From contig JARWKL010000009.1 of the NCBI GenBank assembly GCA_029961685.1, positions 32,981,708 to 33,045,707 on the forward strand: 64,000 nt of DNA, given 5' to 3'. A model generated the notes under the pieces. The model was given only the letters and a program-made list of their open reading frames with translations. It made no database searches and had not been told where the DNA came from. The stretch's first letter is position 1, and each line of letters begins with the position of its first letter. This DNA is from Aristolochia californica (taxonomy: Eukaryota > Streptophyta > Magnoliopsida > Piperales > Aristolochiaceae). This document shows, one piece after another, positions 45,392-56,589 of the stretch. The position numbers and the translations under genes were made by a program.

Positions 45392-46159
45392 ATGAAAAAC
45401 AGAGGTAAGGCAGTAGCAATATCTGACGGCTTCCCATCTGATCCACCGTGTCGCAAACACCCATCATCTTCTTCCGTCGGAATATGTGCATTTTGCCTCA
45501 AAGACCGACTCATAAAGCTTGTCTGCTCCGACTGCGGCGAGCCTCGGCTCTCATCCTGCTCCTGCTCCGATATCTCTAACCGGAATTCTGTCTCCGCTGA
45601 CGTTGGCAGCGTTGGCCCCATCTCCTTCCTCATTCATAACGACAAGCCAGATCAACATAACCCCAGCTCTACGACATACCCATTTAAGAGGAGCAGCAGT
45701 GCTTCTGCAGGTGAAAAAAGGAACAGTTTTTGGCATCTGGGTTGGTTTTCCAAGAAGAAACCGGAAGTGGGTGTCGGGATCTTGGGAAGAAGCTCAGACG
45801 TGTGTGATCGTAGGTGCGAAATTTGGGACTTGGATCATCTCGGACCCTCTGGGTCATTCTCTTTCGAGGCAAAACGGAGCAGCAGCACAAGACCATGTGA
45901 ACCTGGAAGCAGCTTCTCACTCGACAGAGGTGAACCTGAATCAGAGGATGGCGATTCTGGATTTTTCGATTTGAAATTTGGTCGCTTTTCGTCCGACAAA
46001 AAACCCAGTCTGGACGAGGAGAACAGGGGTAGGATGTTGGGTAGAGGGAGCTCTTGTAGAATTACTGTAAAAGAAAAAGGAATTAAAGGAAGCAAAAAAG
46101 GATCAAAGGTTTGGAAATGGATTTTCACGCCATCAAGCGGACGAAGTGCGAAGAAATAG
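45392..46159 (+). CDS. OCTOPUS-like cysteine-motif protein
   Basis: Single exon of 255 residues. Residues 20-65 carry a compact Cys/His block: CRKHPSSSSVGICAFCLKDR, then LVCSDCGEPRLSSCSCS. It resembles the N-terminal motif of OCTOPUS-family (DUF740) proteins, which are polar plasma-membrane proteins in phloem development; this protein is much shorter. The middle is Ser-rich and acidic, probably disordered. The C-terminus is basic with KGSKVWKWIFTPSSGRSAKK. No membrane segment or signal peptide is seen. The block could bind zinc, which is inference. Family placement is tentative; that it is a real gene is well supported by length and composition. Confidence 0.75.
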   Translation: MKNRGKAVAISDGFPSDPPCRKHPSSSSVGICAFCLKDRLIKLVCSDCGEPRLSSCSCSDISNRNSVSADVGSVGPISFLIHNDKPDQHNPSSTTYPFKRSSSASAGEKRNSFWHLGWFSKKKPEVGVGILGRSSDVCDRRCEIWDLDHLGPSGSFSFEAKRSSSTRPCEPGSSFSLDRGEPESEDGDSGFFDLKFGRFSSDKKPSLDEENRGRMLGRGSSCRITVKEKGIKGSKKGSKVWKWIFTPSSGRSAKK

Positions 46160-46686
46160 GCAGCGGAAGGTGTAAACAAGTAAGGGCGGCGGAGGAGGAA
46201 GAAGAAGAAGTGTCCTGTTCTATGTAACCGTGACTATTCCCCTGTAGTTTGTCATACGCAAATGAAATCTTCTTCCGAGTTTCTCTGAAATTCTGGATAT
46301 GTATACAAGGGTAGTTCTGCTTCTCTGAGGTAGGATTCCTTCCCTGTCGGAGATGAGTTAAGGAGCTCATGGGGGAGATTAGTGAACCAATCGCAACATC
46401 CAGAACTACTGTAGTGCTACATTCGAGCTCGGTAGTTGTTCTGTCACATTCTGAAAATAAATAAAAAGTCGAAATTCTCTACAAAGGACTCACGCCTTCT
46501 TCTCAGCTCTCACAATCGAATCCGGCCATTAGACCCAAAATGCCTCTTATGTGAAGGGAGAGAGAAGATAAACTGTTAGCTTTTCCGATCTCCAGACAAG
46601 GAGTGTTGCCAAATCCAATCCAATCTGATCTACATGCGGATTTTAAATTACTTGGCATTAAAAAGAAAAAGATATGATTTCCACAA
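46160..46686. other. 3' flank of the OCTOPUS-like gene
   Basis: Contains a purine-rich GGAGGAGGAAGAAGAAG tract near 46190 and an AATAAA at about 46457, a possible poly(A) signal some 300 bp after the stop. No further gene. Confidence 0.4.
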
Positions 46687-47192
46687 GGAAGGGGCATGGG
46701 TTTCCCAAAAACCCGAACCCAAACCTAATCCCCAAAACTCGAACGGGTTGGGAAACCAAACCCACCCTTGCTCCTGCCCTGGTCCCCATCCCTGACCCAG
46801 TCCATAAATAAGAGCCCATTAAAAATTATTAACCTGTAAAAATTATAAAATTTTATAAAATAAAGGCTTCAGAGCCTATTTTTTCTTCCTTAAATGTCCT
46901 AAATTCAATTTTTTTATTCTTTGTATGGAGGAAAAAAGTTTCAGTCTTTATTTTAAATAAAAGGGTATAATAAAAAGTATTTAAAATATTTTTTTCTTTA
47001 AATATCTCAATTAAAGTTAAATAATTATATTTTTTGTTTATTAAATCAAATATCATTTTAATATGAATGGGGGGTTATAGCTATAACCCTATGCCTTACC
47101 CACATTGGAAATGTAACCCCTGGCCACATATTTCGGGTCGGGTCAGGTCAGGTCAAGTCCCACCAAACCCGACCCAATGCCCACCCTTATGC
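46687..47192. mobile_element. possible hAT-type relic with CCCGACCC-rich ends
   Basis: The left side contains AAACCCGAACCCAAACC and the right side TCGGGTCGGGTCAGGTCAGG and CAAACCCGACCCAATGCCCA, with an AT-rich centre. Such GGGTCGGGTC subterminal sequence next to GTGGGCA ends is common in small plant hAT elements. A matched inverted terminus and target duplication could not be confirmed. Confidence 0.3.
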
Positions 47193-48681
47193 AGAAGAGA
47201 AAACCATCTTTTAAGTCTTTAACGTCAATGCCTCATTCACATTTAAATGATCAAATAACATGATTTCGACATCACAGAAGATGATATGATCTTCTTCTCC
47301 GTGTTCCCCATAACGCCGTCTACAACATCTTTACAGGATTCTCTTCAATGACTATCATCAATTGCACAGAACAGCTCAAAAGGATCATCACCAGCTGCAG
47401 TATTTATCGAGAGAAGAAAACATTACAAAGAAATGCAAACTAGACAAGGTAAGAAGCTTACTGCAGCAGGAAATGAGGCCACCCAGAAATTCAACAAGAT
47501 GAGCAGCAATGTCCGCAAGAAACTTATAAAATAAATCAAATGATAAAAAATAGAACAAATAAGAGTTGACCTATCACCCACGTAATCTGCTCTGCAGCAA
47601 AACGATCTGGCATGACATCTTACCTACCGTCATCTTCCATGTTTGACCTTGCGCTCTCCAGGTAAAAGGCCATCTTAAGTGGCCACCAAACTATCAAGCT
47701 TGTCCAAATTCAACGATTCAAAAAATATTAAACTGAACTGTCACAAAATGACGATCCAGATAAGACATTCCTTTGCTTTGCCTCAGAATAAGAAGCTTCT
47801 AGGCTTCGCTAGAATGTCATAGCCGGCATATTATATAATCATCACCAACGAGTCTTCCTTTCAGCTGTTGACCAACGTCTGGTATTACATCTGGGCCCAG
47901 AAATCGGAACCAAAAGAGTTAATATAAACTTCAAAAAAAACAAGCAAGAACAGGTTTTAAGGAAAGGAATGCATTGTGGTTGGTACCAGGAATCCAATCC
48001 CAGTGATTTCCTTCCACGAGTGAAGTTGCAAGGAAAAGGAATCCATATTAGTTACTGGGTACTTGGTTGTTTTTGAGTTCTTCCTGCTGTGTCAAGTATG
48101 GGTTTTGCAGTGATTTTCAGTAATTCATGTACCAGTATAACTTTGAATTTTGAGCAATTCGTATCCGTCCACCCTCTGTTCAGAACTCTAAACAGCTCAC
48201 TTGTCTTCTGCTAGAATTTTATGCACTAAAAGAAGTAACAGAAACGAAAGTTTGCCCAATCAACCAAACGGTCATTCAACACTGAGAGAAGGGTCAGCGG
48301 CAAATCGGAATCAAATTCTTTTTGGGGTGTTAGTATCTGCTATTCCTCGAATTACCAACATCCATCAACCATGCTTGCTTAGAGAATTAAGAACCCAATC
48401 TTGATAAAACTACCAGACGTATAATAACGTTCAGAACGAAAATTCATCCAAAACAAGACAAATGATAAAATCAGGATTCAAATGTACTTATGTGGATTAG
48501 GAGAATCAGTGGACTCCTTTAGAAATTACTTTATCTTAAACGACTCCATACAAATATAACAGCAAGTGCACAATCTCACAAAATGTTTAGTTATAAAACG
48601 TTTATAAAGCTATCCTATCCAGCACCATGACTGGAACTGCAACTGGAGAAGAAGGCTAGCTATATGGGCATGGTGATGGTA
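47193..48681. other. no gene seen; possible 3' region of the F-box gene
   Basis: Balanced base composition but only short open frames. It may include untranslated exons of a neighbour. I recognise nothing specific. Confidence 0.35.
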
Positions 48682-49818
48682 TCACTCTGCAATTACCTTC
48701 ATTTCCTTTCCTAATGGGACCAGACTTTCGACATAAGGGAATAGAATTTCACAGAGAGCCAGGTCGAGTAGGACACCTTCGAATGTTTTGGTGAGAGGGT
48801 CGTAATAAAACAACCTCCCAAACAAAGAGAAGTATATGCGACCGTTCCTGCAGATAGAAACAGGCTTAACATAGGGAATGTCGTGCAAAGCATACCCACT
48901 GCGCTGAAGGTTGATGGTGTAGTTTTTTACCCAGATCCCCTCTTTGGGATCCTTAGATACCCACAGGTGCATCACCGGCTTACCAGAAGAGTCTTGCAAA
49001 TAGAGGTCCCCTTTGAACTCCCACAGTTGCATATAACGACGGTTCTCGCCTGCGCAGAACTTGGGATGTGGGATGACCTTGAACCTCTCCTCTCGCAGAA
49101 CAAACGAGATGATAACCTCGGATTTGTTCAAGTGGTACTCGCTATTGGTGAGCCAATACAGAGCGCCGTTAACGGATGCGGGAAACCCTCTGACGTCGAG
49201 CTTGTAAGGGACTTCTCCGATGCGTCGCCATGCGCCGGAGCCCAATGTAAAGATCTCACACTGCAAATGGGCATCCCCTTCGCGATTATAAAACAATCGA
49301 ACAACCTTGTACTTCCTGGCAGGGAATTCGTACCCCAAACCCAAGTTAACGTGGAGAGAAGGGCTACAATCAGGGAGAGTAAGCAGCTTCCTGCTGGCAA
49401 CATTGAAAACGTAAATACATTGAGAATAATCCCTGTGGATAAGAATCAACCCATTGCATGAAGGCGTCAGAATCGATTCCACAGGCACCGCCGACAGCTT
49501 CCGGTTCAATCGGCCCCCCTCATCAGCGAGAGACTCCAGACACAGCTCCCCCACCTCGCCGGCACAGGAGAGTAGTAAAATCTGGGGATCTATGAGCGAC
49601 TGCTGCCGAAGATGAAACTCCACAAAAAACGGCTCACTGATCAACGTACGCCAAGCCCTACAAACGCACTTGAACCGAAGAAGAGATTTCACAGGAAGCC
49701 TGATCAAAACCTGAACAAGAATCTCATCAGGAACAGGAGGGAACGCCGTCGGAGCCGTGATTTCCTTCCTTCTACTCCTACCGGTACTACCAGCAACCAT
49801 CCTTGGGGGGCGCTTCAT
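48682..49818 (-). CDS. F-box protein with F-box-associated C-terminal domain
   Basis: 378 residues from the ATG at 49818. The frame is open further upstream to 50217, but that part is low in family character and lies in the 5' leader, so the ATG opening MKRPPRMVAGSTGRSRRK was chosen. The F-box is at about 22-65 (VPDEILVQVLIRLPVKSLLR, then FKCVCRAWRTLI). The rest is a beta-rich F-box-associated region with SCNGLILIH, YVFNVASRKLLTLP, LGLGYE, KYKVVRLFYNR and NGALYWL, as in F-box/kelch-like plant proteins. Such proteins are substrate receptors of SCF ubiquitin ligases, binding SKP1/ASK through the F-box. The target is unknown. No intron. Confidence 0.88.
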   Translation of the reverse strand: MKRPPRMVAGSTGRSRRKEITAPTAFPPVPDEILVQVLIRLPVKSLLRFKCVCRAWRTLISEPFFVEFHLRQQSLIDPQILLLSCAGEVGELCLESLADEGGRLNRKLSAVPVESILTPSCNGLILIHRDYSQCIYVFNVASRKLLTLPDCSPSLHVNLGLGYEFPARKYKVVRLFYNREGDAHLQCEIFTLGSGAWRRIGEVPYKLDVRGFPASVNGALYWLTNSEYHLNKSEVIISFVLREERFKVIPHPKFCAGENRRYMQLWEFKGDLYLQDSSGKPVMHLWVSKDPKEGIWVKNYTINLQRSGYALHDIPYVKPVSICRNGRIYFSLFGRLFYYDPLTKTFEGVLLDLALCEILFPYVESLVPLGKEMKVIAE

Positions 49819-50218
49819 CTGCGTCGAGGGTATCAGGAACCAAGAACAGAAACAAGGCAAATCGAAGTGGATGGGTATGCGAGCAATGGAGGGGAAAAAG
49901 GTTGGGCGTTTATGTAACTGGAAAAGTGGGTGGTCTACCGACAAAAAAAGGGCAGGGTAAAGTGCCCATCGCCGAGTGACTTGGTGTCGAGGTTCGATGA
50001 AAACGAAAACGAACGTCGCAAATGGACAGATACAGATGCAGTGCCGGGACTTTTCCGTTACTCTTCCCCGCGACATTAAATGAATGATGACGAACTGGGT
50101 TTTAAATTGAACACGGAATCTGAAACTAATTAAGCCAAAACTACAAAATTTGTACATGAAACGAATGAAAATATTTTTCCTGACTAATAAAATCCTTGTA
50201 CTCAGTAATTTATCCATG

Positions 50219-50326
50219 TCTGAATATTCTTTAATACTTGTGTATTAGCTTCTTTTATGACTGTGGATAATTTCTGAATATTCTTTAATACTTGTGTATT
50301 AGCTTCTTTTATGACTGTGGATAATT
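50219..50326. repeat. 54-bp perfect tandem duplication
   Basis: Units 50219-50272 and 50273-50326 each begin TCTGAATATTCTTTAATACT and end GACTGTGGATAATT. The repeat lies about 400 bp upstream of the F-box start codon. As 54 is a multiple of three, a minus-strand frame reads an 18-residue repeat across it, but no known protein is encoded. Confidence 0.95.
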
Positions 50327-50362
50327 TGGGTGAAGGCGTGATATATATTTGTTGTGATACTA

Positions 50363-50494
50363 TGTTAAATTTATGAAAAAAAATTTTTATTGATTTATTG
50401 TAATATAAATACATAATCCCTATTTATAATAAAATATAGTAATAAAGTCCGATTACAATTAAAGTACCGTTTTATTTATACCCAAAATCTAACA
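50363..50494 (-). mobile_element. short LTR-like relic with adjacent primer-site complement
   Basis: A segment from TGTTAAATTTATG to CCCAAAATCTAACA has TG/CA ends. On its left, TTGTTGTGATACTA resembles the complement of the tRNA-iMet primer site, as expected for the 5' LTR of a minus-strand element. No pol sequence is present on the left, so the interior was lost. Borders are tentative. Confidence 0.4.
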
Positions 50495-50820
50495 CTTAAA
50501 ATAAATTTTAATATAATTAAATAATTCGACATAAATAGAAGACTAATATAACTAAAACAACTTTAAACATAGACTCTTATAAGACTCCACCATATTAATT
50601 CTAACTCTATGAGACTTTTTATTATAAGAATCGTATAAAAAACATCCATATCCTCTTCAATAATTTATTTACCAATTGAAGGTTTTCTCTCACATGTGCT
50701 AATTTTTAATTAAGATTAAGATGGAAGAAGATAACAAACTTTATGCTTGTTTTCTGTTTGAACGTTAGGACATAAGATTGGATCTTTATAAAATATTGCT
50801 AGAATAGTTTCTTTATTAAC

Positions 50821-51250
50821 ACTTGGTTGCTAAATTAACCTGCACTAGAAATAACTTTAGAACAATCAACAAAATTGAATTTGTCCATGAGATCAAATAA
50901 ATAAGATAACCAATCCACTTCACTGTAAACCTTCTTATCAACTACAAATTTATTTTCCATCAAATCATAGACTAGTCAGTTAACCTTGACATCAACTACA
51001 AAATTTCATTCCATCAAATACTTTCATCCTTGAACACTTGGTTGCTAAATTAACCTGCACTAGAAATAACTTTAGAACAATCAACAAAATTGAATTTGTC
51101 CATGAGATCAAATAAATAAGATAACCAATCCACTTCACTGTAAACCTTCTTATCAACTACAAATTTATTTTCCATCAAATCATAGACTAGTCAGTTAACC
51201 TTGACATCAACTACAAAATTTCATTCCATCAAATACTTTCATCCTTGAAT
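50821..51250. repeat. 215-bp tandem duplication, apparently identical copies
   Basis: Units 50821-51035 and 51036-51250 start ACTTGGTTGCTAAATTAACC and run to CTTTCATCCTTGAA. I see no difference between copies apart from the last base. It is either a very recent duplication or an assembly artefact. No coding content. Confidence 0.93.
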
Positions 51251-51488
51251 GTCCCAACCGTCTAGGTTCAATCCTGCTTCTGTAGATAACACGGGAATAA
51301 AATATTAGATGGGGTGAAATGGGTTTTGACTAGCTGAGAAGTAACTCTTTTTTGTTTTTTTGAGAGCTACCAGAAGCAACTCATTGACTTAATGAAGTGA
51401 AACCCAAGTCAACTGATGACCAAAACAAACTGATCCGCACAACCTAACTGCCTCTGCAATGATATAGAGTAACAGCAGCACTAATTTT
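51251..51488. other. 3' flank of the tRNA methyltransferase gene
   Basis: Non-coding; probably holds the 3' untranslated region of the minus-strand gene ending at 51489. Confidence 0.4.
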
Positions 51489-52313
51489 TTAATTTGCTAT
51501 AGAGGACATAAATTCACCATTTTCCACTGGTGGAGCTGCAATCCGTCTATAAACAGCTTGATAAGTTTGGCCTCCATTTCTAGCAACTTTTTGCCCTTCT
51601 TCACTGGTGGATGTTAAAAGCTTCACAACTGGGTCCCCCACAAGTTCTTCCTCTGGTATGGCTTCATAGAGGGGATGCTCCTCCAAGCAAGACCTCATCC
51701 AAACTCCGAGATCTTCCACATCTGTAATGGTATATATGATCCCTCCAACTTCCAGTGTGTATGCATACTCATCAAGCAAGTGCAAGCTAATGACTCTCCT
51801 TCGATGGTTCTTCTCCTTAAAGTGTGGATCAGGGAAGAGGAAGAACATTTTTGACAATTGCCCTTTCTCAAAGTAATTAGGGATATATTTCATGGAATTG
51901 GTACGAACCACAGAGATGTTCTGATACTGCCCTGGATTTGCCGCTCTCAAGGCCAAAATTCGTTCTTTAACATACTCTGAAACCTTATCCCTGATCTCCA
52001 TACCAATCATTACAGTATCAGGGAAGAGAGTGGAGAGACTCACGAGTAAGCCTCCAAAGCCACAACCAATATCGGCAAATCGGATTTTGGGCAGAGTTTT
52101 GGCTGCAGTGGAGATTCCAGCATCTGCATTATTTGTTTCTTCAGATGGGAAAAAATGCGGGTAATGGATGGAGTATTCAAACTGGGAAGGACATACAGGG
52201 ACAGGGAAGTGTGAGTCACTGAGGGGGTTACTATGTGCCCTAGCCCTGTAGAATCGCTTCCTAGGCAAGCGGGCAGCATTGGTCTGTCGGTTTGATTTGT
52301 TATTCATCGACAT
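51489..52313 (-). CDS. tRNA (guanine-N7-)-methyltransferase, TrmB/METTL1/Trm8 family
   Basis: 274 residues, single coding exon. The enzyme transfers a methyl group from S-adenosylmethionine to N7 of G46 in the variable loop of tRNAs. The SAM-binding motif is FADIGCGFGGLL (79-90), followed by the acidic motif IGMEIRDKV. The family signature FLFPDPHFKEKNHRRR lies at about 158-173, and YTITDVEDLGVWM follows. The N-terminus (RLPRKRFYRARAHSNPLSDS) is the conserved eukaryotic arm contacting tRNA. In eukaryotes the enzyme works with a WD40 partner (Trm82/WDR4). The start ATG at 52313 is close to the conserved region, so the reading is complete. The gene probably has an untranslated 5' exon near 53500-53700. 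Confidence 0.93.
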   Translation of the reverse strand: MSMNNKSNRQTNAARLPRKRFYRARAHSNPLSDSHFPVPVCPSQFEYSIHYPHFFPSEETNNADAGISTAAKTLPKIRFADIGCGFGGLLVSLSTLFPDTVMIGMEIRDKVSEYVKERILALRAANPGQYQNISVVRTNSMKYIPNYFEKGQLSKMFFLFPDPHFKEKNHRRRVISLHLLDEYAYTLEVGGIIYTITDVEDLGVWMRSCLEEHPLYEAIPEEELVGDPVVKLLTSTSEEGQKVARNGGQTYQAVYRRIAAPPVENGEFMSSIAN

Positions 52314-54403
52314 GGAACTTGGACTCAGGGATCACTTCTACAAAATTGTGAATCAAGGATTTCCAGCAAGGCTCATAAAACACATAAATGCATGTGCTAG
52401 AATTTCAAACTATCAAACTTAAACTTTGCCACCAGATCTGATGGTCCCACAATTAGCTGGACCTAAACAAATTGGACAAAAAGGTTTTCAATTAGCTAAG
52501 AATAATAGATGTAACCAACTATAAGATAAATATCAGATCACGTACTTTCTTGTACATCATCTGTAAACAGGACTAGTAGATAAAAGTTGAAAAATATAAT
52601 TTGGCTACCATCAGGAGTACTAAAGAAATAAACATTCAAGCAAGTAAGGCAATACATGGCAACCTTGACTGGGCATTCAATGCAATTGAAATCCATCACA
52701 ATGGAATCTAACACCAAGGAACTTCCTTATGGAACTTGTCATCATTAATACATTAGAAATTCAGAATGGCAGTAGAAAAGAAATCAAGAAGATTTCCACA
52801 AGGAGTTAGAATATGAAGAGTTTCAAGTATTAAAGAATAAGAGTGACCTATCGTGAAACTTGAGTTGCAATACTTGCAGCCACAAGAGAGAGTTAGAGTG
52901 AATCAGGAGGGGCTTCAGGACTTCGAAGGATTTGGTTGCTGGACTGGAGCTGAATCGAGATTGCAACTTATGCAGATCAATGATTCACGAGAATCAAATT
53001 AATCTTTCTCTCTTATTCTTCAAACTTACAAGGACAGAGGGCCACATACTGAATTGTAATTCAATACATTAACCAGGTAGCACCGAACAATAAAAAAAAG
53101 GTACGTATTCAAACAACTATAAATAAATAAAGAAGGTATTAGTGATGTTAACTTCAAAATAATAAACACAATATATGTGGAAAAGCCATTAAGTTAAATT
53201 CAACAATCAGAAAATCATGATGTATTACAAACTGCACAAGTATTGGCTGTGTTTTTCATTGCAACAATCGCTTAGAAATACGAAGACACAGAAGCAGTAA
53301 AGCAGATTTAGCATTCAATACTGAGCGGACAACAAAAAAGGGGGGGAAATGAACTTGCGTGCATTCATCAGAATTTTCTTCTAATCAGTGGTAAAGATTG
53401 CGGTTTAAATTATCAGCTGAGAACTAAAACAGCGAAAAAAAAGCATTGTCCCGAAAACCCACATTGAGGTGAGGACCAAAGAACAAAGACATCAGAAGAG
53501 GGAAGAAATAAAAACTTTTGCAAACCTTACGATGGGAAACTTCCAGGATAGATTTATTCAGTGCTGCCTAAACAGAGCGCAATATGGCACGATAGTCTTC
53601 CTTTCGAAGTCAGGTTGTGGGAGTGGGCAGAAATAGCTGGAGTTGCAATCCTTCCAAGACGCAAGAAGGATTTTAAGAGGGTTTTGGCCTCTACCGTTGT
53701 GTAGAAAAGCTTACGGTTTATTTAACCCTACCGACCCTGAAAAATTACAATACACACTGGGAAGAGTGCCACTCTCACTGAATTGCAGCCCTAAACTGCA
53801 TTTTTTTGTTTAAAAATCTACGTTCTACAACGTTTGAGGTAAAAGCATTAGTAAATCCATTTCTCCCTGCCTTAGAAAAGTGGGAGAAAAAGGATACAGA
53901 TAAATTACAAATAACAGAGAAAACAGAGCCTAAAGAACAAATGTTGAAATGGTCGGCATTTTAACCAAGTGACAAATTTCAACTACTAGAGGGACCATGA
54001 GAACTTGTTTATTTACCAAAATCACCATGAGTATATTGGTCAGGTTTGAATTTAGATGTTTGGCCCCGGTCACATGGCCCAGTAACAAGACTAAAATGAA
54101 ACTCACCCGTTATCGGGCTTATACGAATCATTATCTTTATACTAGTTAGGAATTTATGCATATCCAGGTCCGTTTTCTTTTTTAAAGATAATAAGATTTC
54201 ATTATCTGTTCGCCTCTTTCGCCTCCGCCGTTTCAAGTCCGTGTCCTCAATATCACTACACCAGTTTCAGGGACCGACGAGGAATGCCTCCCCATCTCTG
54301 ATGTCTATCTAGTTCATTAGCATTCTGGTTTCTCATCGCCTTTTTCGAGTATGGAATTCAGAGCAACAAAACGCAAACCATGCTCCCAAGCAATTAGAGC
54401 GAG
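52314..54403. other. 5' leader, probable leader intron and promoter of the tRNA methyltransferase gene
   Basis: No coding gene is seen. The minus strand has no frame above about 75 residues with family resemblance. An upstream non-coding exon and promoter probably lie around 53500-53750. The remainder is AT-rich without defined repeats. Confidence 0.4.
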
Positions 54404-54433
54404 GGGTTCCATTCACGTCCCCTGTGGTAGGAT

Positions 54434-55120
54434 ATAAGTTTTTTCTACAAGATCGTGAATGATTTACAAGGGTTGAATGCCTTGGTATTTATAGGCTTCG
54501 ACCCCTCCCTTCTCTCATATTTCCGTCCAATGAGAGAAGAGATCATTCCTTATCAAATCTCTTTGATTTGATCCTCTATTCAAATCCCTTGATTTGCTCC
54601 CTATCCAAATCCCTTGATTAACTCATTTTGGAATCAATCTTGTATCTGGACGTCCTAGGTGTCTCCCTTCGTTTTGACCGCCCAATCAGTATTCAAATAA
54701 GTCCTAGTTGGAATAGCGGACATCTGGGAGTGGCCAAACCCGAAATGCAACTTCCCAGATTTTGCTACTTTGCATGTGCGCGTATTTGGGGGTGGCCATG
54801 CTACCCCAAGTGCGTTGGGCGCCCGCGCTGTTGCCTCATGCTCTTGCGTGCACATGGCCACCTCAAATGCGTTGGGCGCCCGCGTTGTTGCTTCGTGAGC
54901 TTGTGCGCCCGCTGCTTCCTTGTCGCATGCGTACTTGACCTTCAACAACCCCCAAACGCCAATGCGCCTTCTGCCCGGGTCATGCGCGTGCAAGTTCTGC
55001 TTGCTGCATGTCGCGTGCGCGTTTGTTGCGTTTACGATTTTTGTCTCGGTCGGCTGCTGGGGCTGTTGCGTCTCTTGGTGCTTGGCCATCCGTCTGGGCA
55101 ACTCAAGTGCTTCTTGTTCT
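54434..55120 (-). repeat. left (3') LTR of the gypsy element, truncated
   Basis: It matches the right LTR from TTTTTTCTACAAGAT to TTGTTCTTCTGCAG. It contains two copies of a motif, GTTGGGCGCCCGCG, about 60 bp apart (near 54815 and 54873). A minus-strand TATAAATA (54486-54493) is the likely promoter element. It lacks the first 270 bp present in the right LTR. Confidence 0.85.
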
Positions 55121-55239
55121 TCTGCAGCTGTAGCCGGGTCGGCCATATGCGTGCGCCCCTCTAGGCTAGGTTGCCCACCCGTTCAATGATAGGAAAGGCT
55201 CTTGTTCTTGCTCCTTAGGTGACAAAATTGCTCAGGTCA

Positions 55240-56390
55240 CCTACATTGAAAGAAGACGCCCTCCTCTTTAGATTAGCATATTTCTTCATCTTTTTAGCTG
55301 TCTTATGCAATAAGACCCGTGCTAGCTCCGTTTTCTCTTTCCACCTCTTTGCCAGTTGATGAGTTGCTGGACTTTTCCATTAAGTGTTTGGAATGAGAAC
55401 CATGGGAGCCAAAGGTTGTCGTCATGTTGCCAACTCGAAAGGACTGTGCCTGGTTGATTCTGATTTCTGCAAATTGTATGAAAACTGAGCTACATCTAAC
55501 AAGTCTGACCAGTTTTTCTAATTTGCTGCAACAAAATGGCATAAGTACTGTTCTAACAAAGTATTTATACGCTCTGTTTGGCCGTCGCTTTGAGGATGAA
55601 AACTAGTGGAAAAATTTAAAGATGTTCCCAATAGTTTAAAGAGCTTGGTCCAAAACTTCCTTGTAAATTTGGGGTCACGATCATTGATGATCATTGTGGG
55701 CAAGTCCCAATACTTCACCACATGTGCCATGAATGCCCTAGTTGTTTCGTTTGCTGTACAATCACTTGGCACTGTTACGAATGTTTCGTACTTCGTAAAA
55801 CGGTCCACTACTACCATGATAGACCCTAACCCGTCTTTCTTGTGCATACCAGAAATGAAGTCCATTGACATAGACTCCCACGACCGTTTTGGAATGGGCA
55901 AAAGCTGTAACAAACCTCTGGGCTTTCTTTGTTCGATCTTATCCTGTTGACAGATAAGACATGTGCGCACAAATTCCTCCACATCGCTCTCCAAGTTTGG
56001 CCAATAATACTGGCCAGAGAGCAAGGCTAACGTCCTTCTTTGACCTGGATGTCCTGCCCACAAAAAATCATGACATTCTTTCAAGAGATTACGTCGTAAG
56101 TTATCGTACTTAGGCACATAAAGTCGATTACCTTTGGTCTTAAGCAATCCATCGTCAAGCCAAAATCTTCTCGTCTCGCCCAAGGTTGCAGTTTGCACAA
56201 TGTTGTAAGCCTGGGCGTCTTGGCGAAGTCCAGTGCAAATCATGTCTAGCAACGCCGCACTAATTTGTGTAATTGTTGTTAAGGCTTGTAATTGTAAAGT
56301 CACATTTTCTGTTTCTGCGCCAAGATGGTCTTCCATGTGCGCGTGCCTTGCGCAAAGTGAATGTCTCTTACGCTTATGCGCGCGTTGCAC
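55240..56390 (-). pseudogene. gypsy integrase remnant
   Basis: The frame 56390-55518 holds the zinc-binding HHCC region (HDFLWAGHPGQRRTLALLSG, then CLICQQDK) and the catalytic core with MSMDFISG, IINDRDPKFT and SDGQTERIN, giving the D, D and E positions. Below 55518 the C-terminal part is readable only in shifted frames with stops. The chromodomain region is missing. Confidence 0.9.
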
Positions 56391-56589
56391 GCCTCTTCAT
56401 GTGCTGTTGCTACCGCACCGCGCATGGTGCGCTTAAAGCAAGTGCCAGTTGCTGCGATATGCGGGGTTACCGCCGCTCGAATGCAAGGTGTCGCGCACGT
56501 TTCCTCCTTAGTCCCGCGCGCGCATGTTGCTGGTGCTAGCTGCGCCATGTGCACCAAACTCTAGCCGGTAAGAGTTAAGTGTCTCCACC

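Noticed and set aside
49819..50217. N-terminal extension of the F-box frame
   Set aside because: Low family character and crosses the likely leader; the internal ATG at 49818 directly precedes the conserved region.
54655..55146. Ala/Cys-rich frames on both strands, and similar ones at 60030-60615
   Set aside because: They lie in the GC-rich LTRs of the gypsy element and reflect composition.
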